Below, piece after piece: positions 24,466 through 34,000 of a stretch of 64,000 nucleotides of DNA. The notes under the pieces are model-generated. The model saw only the letters and a program-made list of their open reading frames with translations. It was not told the DNA's origin and made no database searches. The DNA is from Micromonospora avicenniae (lineage in GTDB: Bacteria; Actinomycetota; Actinomycetes; Mycobacteriales; Micromonosporaceae): positions 1-64,000 of the forward strand of contig NZ_FTNF01000026.1 of NCBI RefSeq assembly GCF_900156065.1, given 5' to 3'. A program made the position numbers and the translations under genes. Position 1 is the first letter of the stretch, and every line of letters starts with the position of its first letter.

Positions 24466-25705
24466 GTGCTCTGACCACGAACGTTCGCGGTGTTGGGGGT
24501 CAGGCCGCTCGGGTGGTGGGTTGGCCCCAGCGTCGTTGTCGTTCGCTGCGGATGCGGGCGCGTTCGCGGCGTTGGGCGGCCAGGACGTTGGGGTGGCGGG
24601 CATTGGCGTTGCGCCAGCGCAGGTAGGCCTGCAGTTTCCGGGTCAGGGCCTGGTGGTTGGGGTGGTTCGAGCCGGCGATGACAAAGGTGCGTAGCGGCCC
24701 GAACTGGGCCTCGATCGGGTTGGCCCAGGAGGCGTAGGTCGGGGTGAAGCAGAGCTCGACCTTGTTCCGAGCCGCCCACGCTCGGATCTTCGAGCCCTTA
24801 TGCGCGGACAGGTTGTCCAGGATGACGTAGATCGGCGCCCCGTCCGGACGAGCGGCGCGGATCGACTTGAGCGCGGCGAGGGTGTTCGCGGCGCTCTTAC
24901 GGCGCCGGACGACGCCCCAGAGTTGGTCGTCACCGACGGAGTAGCAGCCGTGGAACTGCCGGACGCCGTGCAGCTTGTGGTAGTTCGCTGGCAACCGGCG
25001 CGGGTGCCCGGCCGGCGCCCACCCGGCCCCGACCTGGGGGCGGATCACCAGCGGCCCGAACTCGTCGAAGGCGAACACTCGCTGCGGGAATCGGGCGCTG
25101 ACGTACTCGATGCGGGCGAGCTTGGCATCGCGGTGCGGGTCGGTGGACTCCTTCCACGTCTTGGTCCGCTGGAAGGTGATCCGGTGCCGGTGCAGGATCT
25201 GCCGCAGCCGTTCCCGCCCGACACGGACCCGCCGAACGGCATGCGAGCCCAGGTGGTCGGCGAGCTTGCGGATGCTCCAGCGGGTGAACGGCCGCCCCAG
25301 CGTTTCGGGGCGGGTGTTGGCCGTCTCGACGATGAACTGTTCCTCGTCAGGACTGATCTGGCGGGGACGGCCACCCGCCCACTGAGGGTCCAGGCTGGCC
25401 ATCCCCATCTCGTTGAACCGGTGGATGACCTGCCGGATCGTGTCCTCGTCAGCCTGGACCAGACGGGCGATCGCCGGCACGGTGTTCCCACCAGCCGAAG
25501 CGAGCACGACCATCGCCCGCCGAAGCCGGATCGGTGAACCGGTACCTCTACGAGTAATCCTCAGCAGCTGCTGACCCTCCTGGTCACTGAGCCGCCGAAC
25601 GCGAACGGGTTCTGCCACCGCCACAGCCTGACCGCCACCAGGCCAGCAGCCCGACAGGCCGGACGGCGTGTCACCCAACACCGTGAACGTTCGTGGTCAG
25701 AGCAC
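24466..25705. mobile_element. Complete IS630-family insertion sequence, 1240 bp
   Basis: Terminal inverted repeats of 32 bp matching at 31 positions (24466-24497 and 25674-25705, each starting GTGCTCTGACCACGAACGTT). The element is flanked by TA at 24464-24465 and 25706-25707, the hallmark TA target duplication of the IS630/Tc1 group. The target was CAGCTAGCTG, itself palindromic. One transposase gene on the minus strand. It interrupts a membrane protein gene. Confidence 0.93.
24500..25681 (-). CDS. IS630-family transposase
   Basis: 393 residues as an open frame; the actual start may be an internal one. N-terminal helix-turn-helix (NTVPAIARLVQADEDTIRQVIHRFNEMG) with the typical GRPRQISP linker. 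The catalytic triad is visible: D in FAFDEFGP, D in YVILDNLSAHK, and E in WANPIEAQFGP. The C-terminus is basic (AQRRERARIRSERQRRWGQ) and ends just inside the inverted repeat. Intact by inspection, so the element may be active. A decayed relative lies at 49996-50291 in the same orientation. Confidence 0.93.
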   Translation of the reverse strand: MLGDTPSGLSGCWPGGGQAVAVAEPVRVRRLSDQEGQQLLRITRRGTGSPIRLRRAMVVLASAGGNTVPAIARLVQADEDTIRQVIHRFNEMGMASLDPQWAGGRPRQISPDEEQFIVETANTRPETLGRPFTRWSIRKLADHLGSHAVRRVRVGRERLRQILHRHRITFQRTKTWKESTDPHRDAKLARIEYVSARFPQRVFAFDEFGPLVIRPQVGAGWAPAGHPRRLPANYHKLHGVRQFHGCYSVGDDQLWGVVRRRKSAANTLAALKSIRAARPDGAPIYVILDNLSAHKGSKIRAWAARNKVELCFTPTYASWANPIEAQFGPLRTFVIAGSNHPNHQALTRKLQAYLRWRNANARHPNVLAAQRRERARIRSERQRRWGQPTTRAA

Positions 25706-26173
25706 TAGCTGCCAGGTGGGCCGCTCGGCCCACGGGTCGTGACCCGGGCGGGCGGCTTCCTGTCGGTGCAGGTGCTCCCACGATTCACGAGCGTCTCTGA
25801 TCCAGCTGAGCGGTCCTGTCACATCCTGGACGGTGTACTGGTACACGAGCAGGTCACGTAGCCGTTCCCAAGTGGCACCAACCGCATCAGTAAGTTCAGC
25901 GGCGGCTACCTGCCACTGCCGACGCCGGCGGCGGTCCTGCCAGCCGGTCAACAGCACGCCCGCAACGTAGAGCTCAAGCGGAACCAGCATGGCTCCGGCG
26001 AGGATGTTGGCGGCCAACGGGGACCGGTCGGCAAACTGCGGCCAGCGCCACTCCACGAACGGGCCGCCACCGACAGCAAGAGCCAGCAGGGCGGCCCCGA
26101 TAAGGATCCACCTCGTTCTGGTCAGCCACGACACGGCCGTACCGTAGCCGACGCAGCAGCATCCCTTCGGCAA
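25706..26173 (-). pseudogene. Membrane protein gene, 5' part, split by IS630 element
   Basis: The N-terminal 150 or so residues of the interrupted gene. Two membrane helices are clear: WILIGAALLALAVGGGPFVEW and ANILAGAMLVPLELYVAGVLL. A basic patch follows (DRRRRRQWQ), so the rest is cytoplasmic. The reading frame now stops within the IS end (PTWQLVL). GTG or ATG starts near 26173 or at VSWLTRTRW are possible. The gene lies convergent to pglW and divergent from the next gene; position inside a BREX locus suggests cargo, but no function can be assigned. Confidence 0.75.
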
Positions 26174-26333
26174 ACGGCCTCCAGAGGGCAGCTCAACCGG
26201 ACGTGAGCAGGCCGAGGCGCCCGGGTTACCTACCGGACCCGTCCTTCAAGTAATAATAACTCCTCCAGAGTGTTGCTTAGTGGCCTGTAAGTGAAAGACA
26301 CTGTTCTCAAGTAGTTCTTACTTGGAGGGTGGA

Positions 26334-26996
26334 ATGTACATCTCCGACCAGGCCCGTTCCGAGATCGAGATCCTTCTCGACGGCATCGCCCGGGCATCTT
26401 CACGTATCCAAGCTCTGCTCGGTGATCATGACTCGCAGGGTGGCCAACCCGCCGGGGTGGACGACGCGACGAATGCAGCCGGGTCGATCGACTTTTCGGT
26501 TGTCGATGCGCAGCCGTTGACCCCACGGTCGTTCACCTACCGCTGGCCAACCGGGGAGGCGAAGTACGTCGACGCCATCCGGTACACGGTGCGGTGCGAC
26601 GACAACGAGTACGTCTTCGTCGTAGGTGCCGAGGAGGGGGGACGCGCGGCGTACCGACGGGCGGATCGGGGGCGGGTCGTGGTGTTCCTCCGGCAGACCA
26701 CTAGTGCGAACTCCTACTATCCACTGCTCGAATTCGCCGAGAGTGACCTGGACGCCAACCTTTACGCCGCGCTCATCCCGAAGCCCGGGCAGAAGTCGGC
26801 CCGGGCAACCGTCGACGACCTCGATGCCGTGCGCGGTGTCGCGCACCTGCACAAAGCCGATATCCGGCGTGCCGACCAGGTGTTTGACTCCTCAGCGAAC
26901 GCCCCAACCCTGCGGGTCCTGGTGCGTCGCGACGATCACAACATGTTGATCGCCCACTCGTGGTGGGTCGGGCGGCTCCGCCGCACCGCCCCGTAG
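26334..26996 (+). CDS. Unknown protein within the BREX-2 locus
   Basis: 220 residues, soluble. An N-terminal helix (SDQARSEIEILLDGIARASSRIQALL) is followed by a Gly/Asp-rich linker and an alpha/beta region (YVDAIRYTVRCDDNEYVFVVGAEEGG, RVVVFLRQTTSANSYYPLLEFAE). ATG 26334 has a strong GGAGGG site. The upstream 160 bp is distinctly AT-rich for this genome and carries the promoter. A long hairpin follows the stop. I do not recognise a family. Its isolation by hairpin from the next genes suggests an independently regulated cargo gene. Confidence 0.7.
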   Translation: MYISDQARSEIEILLDGIARASSRIQALLGDHDSQGGQPAGVDDATNAAGSIDFSVVDAQPLTPRSFTYRWPTGEAKYVDAIRYTVRCDDNEYVFVVGAEEGGRAAYRRADRGRVVVFLRQTTSANSYYPLLEFAESDLDANLYAALIPKPGQKSARATVDDLDAVRGVAHLHKADIRRADQVFDSSANAPTLRVLVRRDDHNMLIAHSWWVGRLRRTAP

Positions 26997-27010
26997 GCAT
27001 ATCAGCAGCA

Positions 27011-27053
27011 TGACGTGAGGGCGGCTCCACGCCGTGGAGCCGCCCTCACGTCA
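27011..27053. terminator. Perfect 21-bp inverted repeat, terminator
   Basis: Arms 27011-27031 and 27033-27053 are fully complementary around a single central base, giving about 18 bp of stem with a small loop. It begins 14 nt after the stop of the preceding gene, so it very likely ends that transcript and insulates the three-gene set that follows. Confidence 0.8.
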
Positions 27054-27160
27054 GTGCCAGGCGGCGTCCGGCTCGGAGGCAGGCGGCGGCTGGTAAGACG
27101 ATTCCAGAATGGACGTCTGTGGGTCAGTGGCCGCTCACTTTCTGTGGTACGACTCTAGGA

Positions 27161-28420
27161 ATGCCCCTGCGCAAGATCGTGCTGGAGAACTACCGCTGCT
27201 TCCGGGACCGGCAGGAAATCGAGCTGGCCCCGGTGACGGTGGTGCTCGGCAAGAACAACTCCGGCAAGAGCGTGCTCACCCGGGCACCCCTGGTCATCGC
27301 GACCGGGTTCGGCACCACCAGCACCGCGCCGCTCGACCTGGACCGGCTCGAACCGCAGCCGGTGGACGGCTTCGCGGATCTGGTCTTCGAGCAGAGCCCG
27401 CACGGCAGGTTCTTCCTCGGCTTCGAGGTGGACGGTCCGACTCCCTTCTCGATGGACGCGACCGTTCAACTGGTCGACGAGGAGCGGACAGCCTTTGTCT
27501 CAGACCTCCGGGTCGCGTTGGCGGATCAGGAGTTCGTGCTCTCCTGGCAGCCGACGATGACCGACGGCTACGAGGGCTTCCAGTACCAGATTCAGGTGTC
27601 GGGGCGGACGCCGGTTGTGCGGGCGGTGCCGTTCGCCGGGCTACGCCCCAGCCCGGCTGGCATCCCGGAACTGCGGCTCCTCGCTGAACGGCGCAACGGC
27701 CTGACTCTGGGGCCGATCCGCTTTCTCAGCGCGTACCGGGACCGGCCCGAGCGGCAGCACCGACTGCCGCTCGGCGTGCCCCGGGGCATCGGTGAGCAGG
27801 GACAGGGCACCCTCGGCATCCTCGCTCATGACCAGGCGCGCAACGGTGGCGCGCTGCTCGCCAACGTCAACGAGCGGCTGGCGGCGATCGTGCCGGGCTG
27901 GCGGATTGAGGAGATCGAGGCCGGGCCGTTGTGGTCGACGGTGTTGACACGAAGCGGCAGCCGCGTGCGGGTCAACCTGGCGGACACGGGCACCGGCCTG
28001 TCCCAGGTGCTCCCGATTCTGGTGCAGTGCGCGCTGGACGAACTGCGCGGCGTGGACGCACCGCCGGCGTTGCAGATCATCGAGGAGCCGGAGATGCACC
28101 TGCACCCCGGTGCCCACGCCGCGCTGGCCGATCTCTACTTGAGCACCGCACGGGCCACCGGCACCCGCTTCCTCATCGAGACCCACAGCGAGACCCTGCT
28201 GTTGCGACTGCGACGGCACATCGCCGAGGGGTGTCCACCAGAGATGGTGGCGGTGTACGTCGTCGAGCAGCACGACGGTGTCTCCGACGTACGGCAGGTC
28301 GGCATCGACCGGCTGGGCAACCTCGACGACGACTGGCCCGAGGGCTACTTCTCCCAGGACTACCATGAGGTACGGGCGCTCGCGGCCGCACAGCTCAGGC
28401 AGGGTGGCTATGCGTCTTGA
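27161..28420 (+). CDS. AAA15-type ATPase (OLD/PARIS-like), first gene of a three-gene cargo
   Basis: 419 residues. N-terminal ABC-like ATPase: Walker A G30-K-N-N-S-G-K-S37 in PVTVVLGKNNSGKS, signature-like DTGTGLSQVLPIL, Walker B with LQIIEEPEMHLHP and the His switch FLIETHSETLLLRLRR. This is the AAA15/DUF3696-like group found as the sensor ATPase in OLD, Gabija and PARIS-type defence. It has no TOPRIM domain of its own; the next gene may supply it. ATG 27161 follows TACGAC by 7 nt, so the message may be leaderless. The stop overlaps the next gene by 11 nt. Confidence 0.88.
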   Translation: MPLRKIVLENYRCFRDRQEIELAPVTVVLGKNNSGKSVLTRAPLVIATGFGTTSTAPLDLDRLEPQPVDGFADLVFEQSPHGRFFLGFEVDGPTPFSMDATVQLVDEERTAFVSDLRVALADQEFVLSWQPTMTDGYEGFQYQIQVSGRTPVVRAVPFAGLRPSPAGIPELRLLAERRNGLTLGPIRFLSAYRDRPERQHRLPLGVPRGIGEQGQGTLGILAHDQARNGGALLANVNERLAAIVPGWRIEEIEAGPLWSTVLTRSGSRVRVNLADTGTGLSQVLPILVQCALDELRGVDAPPALQIIEEPEMHLHPGAHAALADLYLSTARATGTRFLIETHSETLLLRLRRHIAEGCPPEMVAVYVVEQHDGVSDVRQVGIDRLGNLDDDWPEGYFSQDYHEVRALAAAQLRQGGYAS

Positions 28421-29261
28421 CATCGAACCCGAGGTCTTCACCTCCGGCGATCGGCTGTCGGTGATCCACCTGCTGGCGATGGTGATCGAGGGACAACACG
28501 AGTGGCGGCCCACCCTGCCCGTCGCGCTCAGCGCCGAACGGTTCGCCAACGAGGAAGCCCCGGTGCTCTCCGAGTTCGTGCAGAAGGCGCTGGTCGAGGC
28601 GGCGAACCCGGCCCCTGACGCGCCGGCGGTCGCCCAGATCACCGCCGCCAAGCTCAAGGAGTTCGTGGCGGACCTGCGCCGGCCCGCCACCCTGGTGGTG
28701 GAGAACCGCATCGCCGATGGTGGCTTCGTCCGGGCGGTTGCGGCGGCTCTCGGCGACCACCGGGTGGTGGAGGCGCTGTCCCCGGGCCGGCAGTGGCTCT
28801 GCTTCAGCCACGGCGGGGGCAGCGGCGACATCCCCGAGCTGGCGGCCGACGAGCGAAGTGGCTTCACGGTTCTCGTTCGAGTGGCGGTGCTGTTCGACAG
28901 CGACCGCGAACACGCCGGCCACGCCGGTCGCAACCACGACAAGGTCCAGAAGTGCCGAGAGCACGGCGTCGCCGAGGTGCATCTGCTGGCCTGGCGGATG
29001 ATGGAGAACTACGCGCCCTTCCGGATCTGGGAACACCACTTCGTGCACCGGCCAGACCACGTCGAGGCACTGCGGGCCATCGAGCCGGAGCAGCGGGGCT
29101 ACCTGCACCTCAAGACCTGGTTCAAGGAGCGCCGCTGCCACGTGCCCAAGCGGGTCTTCCCGGCCGATCTGGCGCTGGCCGAGGATGACTTCGCCGAGCT
29201 GGGACCGGACGTCGTGGCGGAGCTGCGGGAGTTGCTCGCGATGATCCACCGGATCCTGTAG
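28410..29261 (+). CDS. TOPRIM-like effector partner of the AAA15 ATPase
   Basis: 283 residues. The layout fits a TOPRIM/DUF4435-like nuclease: an Asp/Glu pattern with E98 in ATLVVEN, D163-S-D165 in VAVLFDSDRE, and E199-N200-Y in LLAWRMMENYAP, the last recalling the E-N-Y-L motif of DUF4435 and OLD TOPRIM domains. A His- and Trp-containing C-terminal part follows. In PARIS, AriA (AAA15) holds the AriB TOPRIM effector until triggered; gene order and overlap here are the same. ATG 28410 overlaps the ATPase gene by 11 nt. Assignment is by motif only, so the confidence is moderate. Confidence 0.6.
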   Translation: MRLDIEPEVFTSGDRLSVIHLLAMVIEGQHEWRPTLPVALSAERFANEEAPVLSEFVQKALVEAANPAPDAPAVAQITAAKLKEFVADLRRPATLVVENRIADGGFVRAVAAALGDHRVVEALSPGRQWLCFSHGGGSGDIPELAADERSGFTVLVRVAVLFDSDREHAGHAGRNHDKVQKCREHGVAEVHLLAWRMMENYAPFRIWEHHFVHRPDHVEALRAIEPEQRGYLHLKTWFKERRCHVPKRVFPADLALAEDDFAELGPDVVAELRELLAMIHRIL

Positions 29262-29274
29262 GAGACTGGGGGCC

Positions 29275-30981
29275 ATGCGCGCCGACCAGGCCGAGATTCG
29301 GCCCGACCCGACCATCGCACTCGTCGATGACCTCCTGGGCGGCATCGGCCGAGGCGAGATCCGGGTGCCGGCCTTCCAGCGGCCTTTCGTGTGGCGGCCC
29401 GCACAGATGCTGGAGCTGTTCGACAGCATCGAGCGCGGCTACCCGATCGGCAGCCTGCTGCTCTGGCAGACCGACGTGCAGGTGCCGTCGCTGGACCGGA
29501 TCGGCGGCCTGGAAGTCCCACCGCCGCCGGCCGGCAAGCAGATCTCCTACCTGCTGGACGGTCACCAGCGAGTGTCGACTCTCTTCGGTGTCTTGAACCG
29601 GCCCCTGCGTGACGGGCCAGCCGAGGACGAGCGAGATTGGATCTGGCAGATCTACCGCGACCTGCGTCCCGATCCGCTCGGCTCGGACCGGTACCGCCAT
29701 CACCGATCCGGCAAGTTCGCGCCGCACCTGCTGCCGCTGGCCGCGGTGATGCGGACCCGGAACTTCCTCCGGCATTTCCACCGGGTGGAGCTGGAAGTCA
29801 GAGACACCCGCCAGGCGGATGCGCTGATCCGTGAGGCGGAGGCGGTCACGCAACGGATCAAGGGCTACAAGCTGACCCTGGTACGTCTGCAGGGGGCCAG
29901 CCTGGACCAGGCGGTGAACGTCTACGCCCGGCTCAACCGCACCGGCACGCGGATGGACCCGGACCAGATGGTCTCCGCGCTCACGTACCGGAAGGAACAG
30001 CCCTCCCTCGCGAGCCGGATCGACGACATCGTCACCGCCATCGCCGACACCGGCTTCGGGGAGCTACCGCGGCTCGCGGTGTTCCGGTCGCTGCTGGCGA
30101 TCGCCGGCGAAGCGGACATCATGTCGCCCCGGTGGAGCCTGGTGGCCGACTATGTGCAGAACCGGTTGCACGACGCCCTACCGCAGACCGCGCAGGCGGT
30201 GCGACTGGCCGCGCAGTTCCTGCGGACCGGGGTCGGCGTGCCGCATGCGCGGTTCCTGCCGTACTCGCACCAGCTCGTCCTGCTGGCCATGCTCTTCCAC
30301 GTCCGTCCGCAGCCGAGTGGCTGGCAGTACGACCGGCTACGCCGGTGGTTCTGGTTCACTTCGTGGTCGAGCGCGTTCGCCGGGGCGACGTCGACCACCC
30401 TCCGGAAGGCGCTGGGGGAGATGCGGTCGTTCGGCATCGGCGAGGGTGACCTGGAGCCGGATCCGAGCGATGTGCAGCCCATGCCGGAGCTGTTCAACCT
30501 CAACAGCGCCCGCACCAAGGCATACGTGACCTGGGAGGCGTTGGAGTTCCCCCGCCGGCTCGACATGCTGGGGCAGCCGTTCGACGTGGTGAAGCTGCTC
30601 GCCACCGCCGACATCCAGGTCTTCAAGCATGTCGTGCCGAAGGACAGCCGCCCGGCCAACCGGCTGATTTTCCCCACCACCCCGAACATCGGCGTGCTCG
30701 CGGCGCTCAAGGGTCTGAGCCCCACCAGAGGGCCCGATCTGTTCGACGGCAACCCGCACCAGAACGGCCTGGTCGGCCGGTCGATGACCGAGCAGATCCT
30801 GGAGAGCCACGGCATCCCGCTCAAGGCGTGGCGGCGACTGTGCGAGGGCGGCAACGGTAACCAGATCTTCGTCGACGACCGCACCGAGTATCTGGCGCAA
30901 CGGCTTCGGATCTTCGCCGCTCGCCTTGACGTGCCGGTCGGCGGCAATATGGAAGGTATGGCCGACGACGACTCGGAGTAG
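29275..30981 (+). CDS. DUF262 (GmrS/BrxU-like) protein
   Basis: 568 residues. The DUF262 domain is clear at the N-terminus: VPAFQRPFVWRPAQMLELFDSIERGYPIG and the nucleotide-binding D-G-H-Q-R-V-S-T (YLLDGHQRVS). A helical middle region follows (VNVYARLNRTGTRMDPDQMVSALTY is also typical). Near residue 452, KHVVPKDSRPANRLIFP resembles the H-x-x-P core of the DUF1524 His-Me finger nuclease, but other nuclease residues are not obvious. DUF262 proteins hydrolyse NTPs and restrict modified phage DNA. ATG 29275 begins 13 nt after the TOPRIM-like gene, so it probably belongs to that operon. It is followed by pglX. Confidence 0.85.
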   Translation: MRADQAEIRPDPTIALVDDLLGGIGRGEIRVPAFQRPFVWRPAQMLELFDSIERGYPIGSLLLWQTDVQVPSLDRIGGLEVPPPPAGKQISYLLDGHQRVSTLFGVLNRPLRDGPAEDERDWIWQIYRDLRPDPLGSDRYRHHRSGKFAPHLLPLAAVMRTRNFLRHFHRVELEVRDTRQADALIREAEAVTQRIKGYKLTLVRLQGASLDQAVNVYARLNRTGTRMDPDQMVSALTYRKEQPSLASRIDDIVTAIADTGFGELPRLAVFRSLLAIAGEADIMSPRWSLVADYVQNRLHDALPQTAQAVRLAAQFLRTGVGVPHARFLPYSHQLVLLAMLFHVRPQPSGWQYDRLRRWFWFTSWSSAFAGATSTTLRKALGEMRSFGIGEGDLEPDPSDVQPMPELFNLNSARTKAYVTWEALEFPRRLDMLGQPFDVVKLLATADIQVFKHVVPKDSRPANRLIFPTTPNIGVLAALKGLSPTRGPDLFDGNPHQNGLVGRSMTEQILESHGIPLKAWRRLCEGGNGNQIFVDDRTEYLAQRLRIFAARLDVPVGGNMEGMADDDSE

Positions 30982-30999
30982 CGGACTACGCGGGCGCAG

Positions 31000-31010
31000 A
31001 CCTTAGGATC
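31000..31010 (+). promoter_or_regulatory. Likely -10 promoter element of pglX (leaderless)
   Basis: ACCTTAGGATC contains TAGGAT (31004-31009), a good TANNNT -10, ending 6 nt before the GTG start of pglX, so transcription should begin at or next to the start codon. The same 11-mer occurs upstream of pglY at 37377-37387. There is no recognisable ribosome binding site, as expected for a leaderless message. Confidence 0.55.
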
Positions 31011-31015
31011 TAGCG

Positions 31016-34000
31016 GTGATCGAGCTGAAGGCGCTGCAGGCGCAGGTCAAGAACCTGGTGGACGACCTCCGTCGGCAGGTGGCAGAGGCGCCGGACCTGC
31101 GTGCCGAGCTGCGGCAGGAACATGCGAGGGCGCAGGCGGCCGAGCGGGTCGGGGCGAGCTTCGAGACCTGGCTGGAGGACGTGCTCGACCAGGCGGCGGT
31201 GGCCTGGGTGCTCGGCTGCGTGTTCGTCCGCTTCTGCGAGGACAACTCGCTGGTTGACGGGCTGTGGATTGGTGGCGCCGACCCGGCCGCGCCCGCCGAG
31301 CGGGCGGTGCAGCACCGGCAGGCGTACCTGATCGCCAACCCCCGGCACAACGACCGGCACTGGCTTCGGGAGGCGTTCGCCTACCTGCGCGGCCTGAAGG
31401 CCACCGGCAAGATCTTCGACGGGCACAACCCGGCCTGGCGGTTCGACATCTCCGGCCCGGCCGCCGAAGAGTTGAGCGATTTCTTCCGCCGAGGCGCGGG
31501 ATCCGCTTCCCTACGTGATCCGAAGCTTGACACGCGGGATCTTGGTGACCTATATGAACATCTGTCGGCCCACGCCCAAAAGACGTATGCGTTGCTTCAG
31601 ACGCCTCCCTTTGTAGAGAAGTTCATCCTTGATCGAACGTTCGAGCCGGCCGTCCGGGAGTTCGGCCTACCGGCGACGAAGGTCATCGACCCGACCTGCG
31701 GCTCTGGCCATTTCCTGCTCGGAGCGTTTCATCGCCTGTTCGATAAGTGGCGGGATCGGGAGCCGGCGACCGACGTCAAAATACTGGCGGAACGGGCGCT
31801 GGGGCAGGTAACCGGGGTTGATATCAACCCATTCGCAGTGGCGATCGCGCGCTTTCGCCTGCTGATCGCCGCGATGAAGGCGTGTGAGTTAAACCGGCTT
31901 GAACGGACTCCGGCCTTTCCGGTCCGAGTGGCGACGGGTGACTCGTTGCTTCCGTGGGGGGCGGGTAAGACGGTCGAACAGACCGACGTGTTCAAGTGGC
32001 AGACAGAGAAGCCATTCGCTTTCGCAAGTGAGGACGACGATCTGCTGACGCCCTATCTTCGGCCGGGCCAGTATACGGTGGTGGTAGGGAATCCGCCCTA
32101 CATCACAGTCTCCGACCCTGCACGGAACCAGAGATACCGGGAACTGTATCCGACTGTTTGTCATAGGCAGTATCAGCTGACAGTTCCTTTCGCGAAGCGG
32201 TTTTTTGACTTAGTTAAGTCGTCTGATGAGCACGGTGAGGGTGGCGGCTATGTAGGCCAGATCACCGGCAACGGCTTCATGAAGCGTGAATTTGGAAAGA
32301 AGCTAATTAACGATTACTTTGCACATGAGGTCGAGCTCACCGAGGTGATCGACACCTCAGGCGCTTACATCCCGGGACACGGTACGCCGACCGCGATTTT
32401 GATCGGTCGTGCTAACAAACGTCGTCGGTCACCAGTGGTCCGCACTGTCCTCGGCATTCGAGGTGAACCGACGACCCCTGACAATGCCGCAGACGGTCAC
32501 GTCTGGCGAGCAATCCTCGATCAAGTGGACCAGCCAGGATCTGAGTCCGACTGGGTCAGCGTTACGGATCTACCCAGGAGCCGGATTCTTAATCACCCTT
32601 GGAGCCTTTCCGGTGGTGGTGCTAGTGGCGTCATGGACTTGCTGAATGCTGCCTCCGCTGGTCGTTTGGCGGACCTCTCCGTTGATATCGGGAGCGGGGC
32701 CGTGACCCGTGAGGACGGCATTTATATGTTCAGCCGGGGTGCGCTGGACCGTCTAGGTGTGCCAGAGAGATTCCGGCGGCCTTTCGTCGAGGGCGAGGAC
32801 GTACGCGATTGGGCAATTCATGCGCCTGAAGATGTCTTGTGGCCTTATAACGAGAAGACCCTGAAGCCAGAGTTGGCTCCGAGTGCTGCGCGTGTGCTTT
32901 GGCTCGCAAGAAGAAGACTGCAAGATCGCGTTGCATACGGAGCGACCCAAATTCAGCGAGGATTGAAGTGGTATGAGTTCTCGATGTTCTTTGACAAGCG
33001 ATACCGCCGAGGGACCTCCATCGCCTTTGCTGACATTTCAACTCATAACCACTTCGTCCTCGAGGTGGGGGGCAAGGTCTTCAATCGTCACGCGACGTTG
33101 TTGCAGTTGGGAGAACATGCAACGCCCGATGACTACCTGAAGCTGCTCGGTTTGCTGAACAGCTCTACCGCCTGCTTCTGGCTCAAGCAGGTCAGCCAGC
33201 CGAAGGCGGGCGGCGGCGTTGGCCGGGGAATGCAAGACGAAGCCTGGGAAGAGCGTTACGAGCTCACAGGAACCAAGTTGCAGGAGTTTCCATTGCCCTC
33301 GAAGTACCCGTTGGGGCGGGCACGGGAATTGAATGGGCTGGCGCAGCGGCTGTCAGACTCCAGCCCTGCGGCGGTCGCCTCATCTGGAGTGCCCACTCGA
33401 CAACGACTTCTTGAGGCTGAAGCGGAGTACCAGTCGGTGCGAGCGCGGATGATTGCGCTTCAAGAGGAGTTGGACTGGGAAGTTTACCGCCTTTACGGGC
33501 TCATCGATGAGGACTTGACGTGCGAGAACCCGCCTGAGCTGGCATTGGGCGAGCGGGCCTTTGAGATTATCCTGTGTGCCAGTGGGGCACGGACAGCATG
33601 GTTTGACAGGCATGAGTCAAAGTCGATCGATCGGCCGCAACCGCACTGGTCGGCGGAGTACCGATCCTTGGTTGAGCGGCGGATCGCCATGATCGAGTCC
33701 AACCAACACATCAAGCTAATTGAGCGGCCCGAGTGTAAGCGGCGCTGGTCGCAGAAGCGGGACAAGGAGAGGTGGAGTTGGGCTGAGCAGGAGAAGGCCG
33801 CGTTGAGGGACTGGCTGCTCGATCGGTTGGAGACGCCCGAGGTGTGGCGTGGTCAGCCCATGCCGCTGTCGGTGGCGCAGCTCGCCGACCGGGTCGGCAG
33901 CGACCAGGACTTCCGGGCGGTGCTGGACCTGTGGGTCGGACACGACAACTACGACCTGACAAAGACCCTCGGCCTGCTGGTTGCCGACGAGCATGTGCCG

